64,000 nucleotides of DNA. It comes from Apis mellifera (Eukaryota > Arthropoda > Insecta > Hymenoptera > Apidae). The translations under genes and the position numbers were made by a program. The notes under the pieces were generated by a model that was given only the letters and a program-made list of their open reading frames with translations, had not been told where the DNA came from and did not search any database. Positions 63,800-64,000 of the stretch are shown piece by piece. Each line of letters opens with the position of its first letter. Position 1 is the stretch's first letter. Where the stretch lies: NCBI RefSeq assembly GCF_003254395.2, contig NC_037638.1, positions 23,017,352 through 23,081,351 on the forward strand. Reading direction: 5' to 3'.

Positions 63800-64000
63800 A
63801 GTAAGGGTTCACGGCATTCGAGCAAAAGGCCTCTTGTTCTCGCATCGTTCCGAGAGAGCTACTGGAAAACAACCGGCCACCTTCCTGGGCAAACCTCCTG
63901 GTTGCCCCACGGAGATTGCGAAATATATGTTTCGTGTATTTTTCCTTCTGAAAGAACGTTCGTCGGATCACGGGACCATTCGAAAAATGGGTGAGCGATC

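Larger units (their letters stand above)
62707..64000. other. Non-coding stretch right of the mariner
   Basis: No gene is recognised. It holds a compound hairpin (62818-62855), a GGGGGCCCCC palindrome (63036-63045), CpG-rich DNA and a GA microsatellite. The 87-codon frame at 63440-63703 begins plausibly but becomes Gly/Glu/Arg-rich low complexity and matches no family I know. Confidence 0.55.

Noticed and set aside
1..64000. CRISPR array, operon, plasmid or viral genome
   Set aside because: No regularly spaced repeats, no bacterial-style gene packing and no viral gene was seen; the composition and the mariner point to an insect chromosome.

Overview
This is eukaryotic DNA, most likely from a hymenopteran insect and probably a honeybee (Apis). 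Three things point that way. The composition is a fine mosaic of very AT-rich stretches and CpG-rich stretches with no sign of CpG depletion. Short microsatellites (TA, GA/CT, AAAT, GAA, GGA) are very dense. Near the right end lies a mariner element whose inverted repeat begins TTGGGTTGGCAACTAAGTAA, which I recognise as the mellifera-type mariner terminus. The genus is an inference; no species-specific gene was found.

Almost the whole window (1-61790 and 62707-64000) looks like intergenic or intronic DNA. I found no open reading frame or exon series that I recognise as a cellular protein gene. The longest frames (up to 237 codons) sit in CpG-rich or low-complexity DNA. They are open on both strands or in several frames at once, contain translated microsatellites, and match no family I know. 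I therefore call no cellular protein gene.

Two gene-like relics are supported. (1) At 61793-62704 there is a 912-bp mariner with 30-bp inverted repeats differing at one base and TA at both edges. It carries a dead transposase that lacks its N-terminal part and has three in-frame stops, each at a codon expected to be Trp, plus a frameshift; the second and third catalytic Asp codons still have the DD34D spacing. (2) At about 49777-49895 there is a degenerate 5S-rRNA-like sequence. Its central 59 bases align without gaps to a remembered arthropod 5S, but the closing stem and the terminator are missing.

Other structure, in order: a GCCT microsatellite beside two perfect short hairpins (5188-5335); a G-quadruplex motif (9156-9175); an old tandem duplication of about 250-290 bp (13384-13919); a CCAAT/E-box cluster (16656-16720); an 18-G run (25184-25201); an overlapping pair of inverted repeats that could switch (27869-27921); a (TA)20 tract (30550-30589); further G4 motifs (34035, 35141, 56065); a His/Asp-type triplet repeat (38011-38063); a perfect 24-bp palindrome (47761-47784); a 68-nt homopurine tract (50909-50976); two Z-DNA-type tracts (52092, 53407); a doubled E-box palindrome (56442-56462); a CRE-type cluster (58045-58127); and a compound hairpin beside the mariner (62818-62855). 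I see no convincing evidence of a new multi-gene system.
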